In this document: piece after piece, positions 60,338-64,000 of the stretch | Layout: each line of letters opens with the position of its first letter | How positions within the stretch are numbered: position 1 is the stretch's first letter | Origin: JAVBQB01 sp031549265 | GTDB taxonomy: Bacteria > Bacillota > Clostridia > Oscillospirales > JAVBQB01 | Reading direction: 5' to 3' | Assembly (NCBI GenBank): GCA_031549265.1 | Contig: JAVBQB010000002.1 | Coordinates: 124,001-188,000 of the forward strand | DNA length: 64,000 nucleotides | The notes under the pieces: model-generated | The model's database searches: none | What the model was told of the DNA's origin: nothing | The model's input: the letters and a program-made list of their open reading frames with translations, nothing else | Position numbers and translations under genes: made by a program

Positions 60338-61621
60338 TTGTTCGAGACCTTCCGGAACGCTTGGCACTTGCCGGATCTCCGCCGAAAGATTTTGTTCACG
60401 TTGTTTATCCTCGTGATCTTTAGAGTCGGCTCCGCTATTCCGGTGCCATTTATAGACGTTGCTGCGCTGGGCCAAGCTTTTGAAGAGTTGGGCAATACAA
60501 TGGTTGGCCTGATGGATATGATGTCGGGCAGCGCGTTTTCTCATGCGACTATATTCGCGCTCAGCATCCAGCCGTATATTAACGCATCAATTATCATGAA
60601 TCTGCTTACAGTGGGCATTCCCGCTCTTGAGCGCATGGTAAAAGAGGGCGGCGACGAAGGTAGAAAGAAAATCGCGTCGATTACCAGATATGCGACAGTC
60701 GGTCTCGGTCTGCTGCAGGGCTTTGCGTTCTATATGCTTATCGCCCGCGCCGGACTTGTGACCCCGAACAATTTCTGGTCAGCGACTGTAATCGTGATTT
60801 CGTTCACAGCCGGTACCGCGTTCATCATGTGGCTGGGCGAGCAGATCACCGAATTTGGCATAGGCAACGGAATATCTATTATCCTTTTCGCGAGTATTGT
60901 ATCCCGCGGCCCCAGCATGATCGACTCGGCCTCAAAAGGGCTAATAAACGGCACGCTCAGCCCCTTTGCCGTCATTGCTGTCATTGTGCTTGCCATTGCG
61001 ATTGTTGCCTTTATAGTCTATATCAACAGTGCGGAACGCCGTGTTCCGGTGCAGTACGCAAAGCGCGTGGTCGGACGCAAGATGTACGGCGGCCAGACAA
61101 CGCATTTGCCTCTCAAGGTCAACATGTCCGGCGTTATGCCGATCATCTTCGCGCAGTCCATTTCGACGTTCCCCGCAACGATCGCGGCGTTCTTTCCGAA
61201 GCCCGACGCGGGCTCCTTCTGGGAAGGATTCCTCAAAGCGATCAGCCACGAGTCCATACTGTATGCGATCGTCTACTTCCTGTTAATCATCGCTTTCAGT
61301 TACTTTTATACCTCTATCCAGTTTAATCCAATTGAAATTGCCAATAATATTAAGAGAAACGGCGGATATATCCCCGGATTCCGTCCCGGCAAGCCCACTT
61401 CTGACTTCATTCAGAAGATATTGCGGAAGATTACCCTTTTCGGCGCAATATTCCTTGGAATCATAGCAATCCTGCCGATAATTATGAACTACTGGATGCA
61501 GATGCCCGGCCTTGCGCTTGGCGGAACGTCGGTACTCATCGTGGTCGGTGTCGCGCTTGAGACAATGAGGCAGATGGAGTCTCAGATGCTTATGCGTCAT
61601 TACAAGGGATTCCTTGAATAA
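60338..61621 (+). CDS. secY: Protein translocase channel subunit SecY
   Basis: 427 residues with ten membrane helices: TLFILVIFRVGSAIPVPFID, the plug region, SIQPYINASIIMNLLTVGIP, GGDEGRKKIASITRYATVGL and the C-terminal RQMESQMLMRHYKGFLE. The start is TTG 60338, directly after the rplO stop, with GAGGTG inside the end of rplO. Forms the Sec channel with SecE and SecG. Confidence 0.97.
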   Translation: MFETFRNAWHLPDLRRKILFTLFILVIFRVGSAIPVPFIDVAALGQAFEELGNTMVGLMDMMSGSAFSHATIFALSIQPYINASIIMNLLTVGIPALERMVKEGGDEGRKKIASITRYATVGLGLLQGFAFYMLIARAGLVTPNNFWSATVIVISFTAGTAFIMWLGEQITEFGIGNGISIILFASIVSRGPSMIDSASKGLINGTLSPFAVIAVIVLAIAIVAFIVYINSAERRVPVQYAKRVVGRKMYGGQTTHLPLKVNMSGVMPIIFAQSISTFPATIAAFFPKPDAGSFWEGFLKAISHESILYAIVYFLLIIAFSYFYTSIQFNPIEIANNIKRNGGYIPGFRPGKPTSDFIQKILRKITLFGAIFLGIIAILPIIMNYWMQMPGLALGGTSVLIVVGVALETMRQMESQMLMRHYKGFLE

Positions 61622-61635
61622 AGGGGGACTTGACT

Positions 61636-62271
61636 ATGAATATCGTTCTATTGGGAGCTCCCGGCTCCGGCAAAGGCACCCAGGCAATGATAGTTGGCGA
61701 GCGCATTGGCATCCCCGCCATCTCGACGGGCAATATCCTGCGCGACGCTATCAAGAACGGGACCGAAACCGGTAAAAAAGCCAAAAGTTACATCGACGCC
61801 GGTCAACTGGTACCGGATGAGACAGTTATAAACGCGCTTAAAGAGCGCATGGCAGAACCCGACTGCAAGAACGGATATATTCTGGACGGATTTCCCCGCA
61901 ACATCACCCAAGCCGAAGTGCTGGATAAAATGGGCGTCAAAATCGACAATGCTATTTCGTTTGAACTTGGCGACGACGTAATTGAACGCCGGATGACCGG
62001 CCGCCGCGTATGCTCGGGCTGCGGCGCGTCCTACCACATAGAGCACAACACGCCGAAAGTGGAAGGAACCTGCGACAAGTGCGGCGGCGGACTTTCACAA
62101 AGGTCGGACGACGCGCCCGAAACCGTCCGTGAGCGCCTTTCGGTATTCCACGAGGTCACTGAGCCCATCAAAGGATATTACGAAAAGATGGGCATTCTCA
62201 AGATCGTAGTGGTTCAGGAGGGCGTTGAGGCCACCAGCAAACTTGTGTTTGATATACTGGGCCTTAAGTGA
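61636..62271 (+). CDS. adk: Adenylate kinase with zinc-binding lid
   Basis: 211 residues from ATG 61636 (GGGGG upstream): MNIVLLGAPGSGKGTQAMIV (P-loop), GYILDGFPRNITQAEVL, and a lid with four cysteines (CSGCGASYH ... CDKCGG) for zinc. Converts ATP + AMP to 2 ADP. The secY-adk-map order is standard. Confidence 0.98.
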   Translation: MNIVLLGAPGSGKGTQAMIVGERIGIPAISTGNILRDAIKNGTETGKKAKSYIDAGQLVPDETVINALKERMAEPDCKNGYILDGFPRNITQAEVLDKMGVKIDNAISFELGDDVIERRMTGRRVCSGCGASYHIEHNTPKVEGTCDKCGGGLSQRSDDAPETVRERLSVFHEVTEPIKGYYEKMGILKIVVVQEGVEATSKLVFDILGLK

Positions 62272-62287
62272 TATTAGGTTTGATGAA

Positions 62288-63043
62288 ATGATCACAATAA
62301 AGTCTGAGCGAGATCTTGTGTCCATGCGCCGCGCGGGGCAAATTGCCGGAACCGCGCTCGCCATGGCGGGAGAAGCGGTTCGACCGGGAATAACCACGGC
62401 GGAACTGGACAGAATCGTAAGAAAATATATCGAATCACAGGGAGCGACGCCGTCTTTTCTCGGATATGGTGGTTTCCCGGCAAGCGCCTGCATATCCATA
62501 AATGAGGAGGTCATCCACGGGATACCGTCCTCGCGCAAGGTGCTCAGCGGTGATATCGTCAGCATTGACGTCGGAGCGTATTTCGAAGGCTTCCACGGCG
62601 ACACGGCGAACACCTTCTGTGCCGGCGAAGTCTCAAGCGATGCACGGCGGCTGATCGAGGTTACGAAGGAATCGTTCCGCAAAGGCGTTGAGTTCGCAAG
62701 GGAAGGATTCCGGGTATCGGACATATCTCACGCGGTTCAGCAGCACGCCGAGGCCAACGGATTTTCAGTAGTGCGTGCCTATACCGGCCACGGGGTCGGC
62801 GCGGAGCTGCACGAACAACCGGATGTACCGAACTTCGGCCAGCCCGGCAGGGGTCCCAGACTGCTGCGCGGCATGACTATTGCGGTCGAGCCGATGGTCA
62901 ATCAGGGAACCCATGAAATTAAGGTGCTCGGAGACAAGTGGACGGTCGTGACCGCCGACGGCAAACTGGCGGCGCACTACGAACACTCGCTGCTGATAAC
63001 TGACGGCGAGGCCGAGTTGCTGACCTTCGTAGGTGTACCCTGA
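62288..63043 (+). CDS. map: Methionine aminopeptidase, type I
   Basis: 251 residues from ATG 62288: MITIKSERDLVSMRRAGQIA. Metal ligands are visible in SIDVGAYFEGFHGDTANTF (two Asp), YTGHGVGAELHEQPDVPNFG (His), MTIAVEPMVNQGTHEI (Glu) and AAHYEHSLLI (Glu). Removes the initiator Met cotranslationally. Ribosome site is weak. Confidence 0.97.
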   Translation: MITIKSERDLVSMRRAGQIAGTALAMAGEAVRPGITTAELDRIVRKYIESQGATPSFLGYGGFPASACISINEEVIHGIPSSRKVLSGDIVSIDVGAYFEGFHGDTANTFCAGEVSSDARRLIEVTKESFRKGVEFAREGFRVSDISHAVQQHAEANGFSVVRAYTGHGVGAELHEQPDVPNFGQPGRGPRLLRGMTIAVEPMVNQGTHEIKVLGDKWTVVTADGKLAAHYEHSLLITDGEAELLTFVGVP

Positions 63044-63044
63044 C

Positions 63045-63320
63045 ATGGATATAGATAAATCCAGCGTTGTCAGATCGCTTGCGGGTCGCGACGCGGGCAG
63101 GCTCTTTTTCGTATTCCAGGCTGACGCCGAATCGGTGATGCTGGTGGACGGGAAGGTGCGGCCGGTCGAGCGGCCGAAACGCAAAAAAATAAAGCATATT
63201 GAATTCATCGCCGCGCCCAGCTGCAAAACGGCTGATAAGTTAAAAAGCGGCGATAAGGTGACAAACAGTGAGATCAGGAAAACACTCGCGGAGTTTTCGC
63301 GTGAGACCGGGGAGGTATAA
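63045..63320 (+). CDS. KOW-domain RNA-binding protein (L14e-like)
   Basis: 91 residues from ATG 63045, one base after the map stop: VVRSLAGRDAGRLFFVFQAD is the KOW motif, followed by VDGKVRPVERPKRKKIKHIE. This small KOW protein sits between map and infA in most Clostridia and is likely ribosome-associated; its exact role is unknown. Confidence 0.88.
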   Translation: MDIDKSSVVRSLAGRDAGRLFFVFQADAESVMLVDGKVRPVERPKRKKIKHIEFIAAPSCKTADKLKSGDKVTNSEIRKTLAEFSRETGEV

Positions 63321-63322
63321 GT

Positions 63323-63541
63323 TTGGCTAAGGATGACATGATCGAACTTGAAGGCGTGGTTTTGGAAGCCTTGCCGAATGCGATGTTCTCAGTTGACATC
63401 GGAAATTCACATAAGATACTTGCGCATATTTCGGGTAAGCTGAGAATGAATTTTATCCGGATATTACCCGGTGATAAGGTAACTGTTCAGATGTCGCCTT
63501 ATGATTTGACCCGAGGCAGAATCACCTGGAGAAGCAAGTGA
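63323..63541 (+). CDS. infA: Translation initiation factor IF-1
   Basis: 72 residues from TTG 63323 (GGGGAGG upstream): AKDDMIELEGVVLEALPNAM, HISGKLRMNFIRILPGDKV and DLTRGRITWRSK. OB-fold protein that blocks the A site during initiation. Confidence 0.97.
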   Translation: MAKDDMIELEGVVLEALPNAMFSVDIGNSHKILAHISGKLRMNFIRILPGDKVTVQMSPYDLTRGRITWRSK

Positions 63542-63641
63542 CCGGTTTTAATCCGGCATTCAAGTGATGCGCAGCCGCAAACGAAATTTATGACCGGCTG
63601 TATTCTTGCGGCGAACAGCTGCCGCTTTGGAGGTAATTTCA

Positions 63642-63755
63642 ATGAAAGTCAGACCCTCTGTAAAACCCATGTGTGAAAAATGTAAGATAATCCGTCGCCG
63701 TGGCAAGGTCATGGTGATATGCGAGAATCCCAAACATAAACAAAAGCAGGGTTAA
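63642..63755 (+). CDS. rpmJ: 50S ribosomal protein L36
   Basis: 37 residues from ATG 63642 (GGAGG upstream): MKVRPSVKPMCEKCKIIRRR, then CENPKHKQKQG. Zinc-ribbon ligands C11, C14, C27 and H32 are present, so this is the zinc-containing form. Confidence 0.97.
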   Translation: MKVRPSVKPMCEKCKIIRRRGKVMVICENPKHKQKQG

Positions 63756-63790
63756 GTAAAGACTTGTTTTATTGTAATGGAGGTAACTAA

Positions 63791-64000
63791 ATGGCACGCA
63801 TATCCGGTGTCGATCTGCCCCGCGAAAAACGCGTGGATATTGGTCTGACATATATTTTCGGAATCGGGAGAAAAACCGCGGACAGCATTTTGGCGGCGAC
63901 AGCCGTTAACCCTGCCACGCGCGTTAAAGATCTCACCGACGATGAGATTTCGAAGCTTCGCGAGTATATCGACAGAGATTGCCGTGTCGAAGGCGACCTG
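63791..64000 (+). CDS. rpsM: 30S ribosomal protein S13 (5' part; runs off the right edge)
   Basis: The first 70 codons are present: MARISGVDLPREKRVDIGLT and IFGIGRKTADSILAATAVNP, typical of S13. GGAGG precedes ATG 63791. The spc/alpha operon evidently continues beyond the window. Confidence 0.97.
   Translation, partial: MARISGVDLPREKRVDIGLTYIFGIGRKTADSILAATAVNPATRVKDLTDDEISKLREYIDRDCRVEGDL

Overview
The window reads as the chromosome of an anaerobic, endospore-forming, fermentative Clostridia member, probably an Oscillospiraceae/Ruminococcaceae-like lineage with moderately high GC. The basis is spoIIGA-sigE (sporulation), pyruvate:ferredoxin oxidoreductase, the [FeFe]-hydrogenase maturase HydF, a PPi-type phosphofructokinase, a bacterial V/A-type ATPase whose K subunit keeps the sodium ligands, S-layer-homology proteins and the clostridial S10-spc ribosomal gene order. 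The taxonomic call is an inference. I found no rRNA, tRNA, CRISPR array, transposase or integrase.

Layout. 0-5.5 kb holds a partial Frm2-like nitroreductase, a small cysteine-cluster protein, an SLH protein, a DUF4180 protein and a secreted M28 peptidase flanked by two copies of a 36-bp palindrome. 5.7-14.5 kb is a leftward nine-gene V-type ATPase operon (G/H-I-K-E-C-F-A-B-D). 15-18.5 kb has nnrD, fba and a PPi-type pfk. 18.6-21.9 kb has sigE, its processing protease spoIIGA and a second SLH protein. 22-23.2 kb is a rodA/ftsW-type glycosyltransferase. 23.4-27.5 kb is an overlapping three-gene cassette: a coiled-coil protein, a McrB-like AAA+ ATPase and a DUF2357/PD-(D/E)XK nuclease. It is the best candidate for an unusual defence system here. 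27.6-32.4 kb has hydF, a 38-residue Cys-rich microprotein with a sigma-K-like promoter, a candidate structured RNA, gap, and a histidine-kinase-like protein lacking the phospho-accepting His.

32.7-38.6 kb is the leftward glycogen operon glgB-glgC-glgD-glgA. The spacer to the divergent nifJ carries a perfect 0A-box-like octamer. 39-50.6 kb holds nifJ, mfd, gdhA, a small carboxypeptidase-regulatory-like protein, proS and nagB. From 50.65 kb to the right edge runs the S10-spc operon, from rpsJ through secY, adk, map, a KOW protein, infA, rpmJ and the start of rpsM, behind a perfect consensus TTGACA-17-TATAAT promoter.

Functionally the window combines central fermentative carbon flow (pfk, fba, gap, nifJ, hydF), carbon storage (glg), ion-motive energetics (V-ATPase), commitment to sporulation (spoIIGA-sigE) and translation. 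Start codons were often moved from the longest reading frame to the site with a good Shine-Dalgarno, as stated in each entry. Promoter and terminator calls are consensus matches made by eye.
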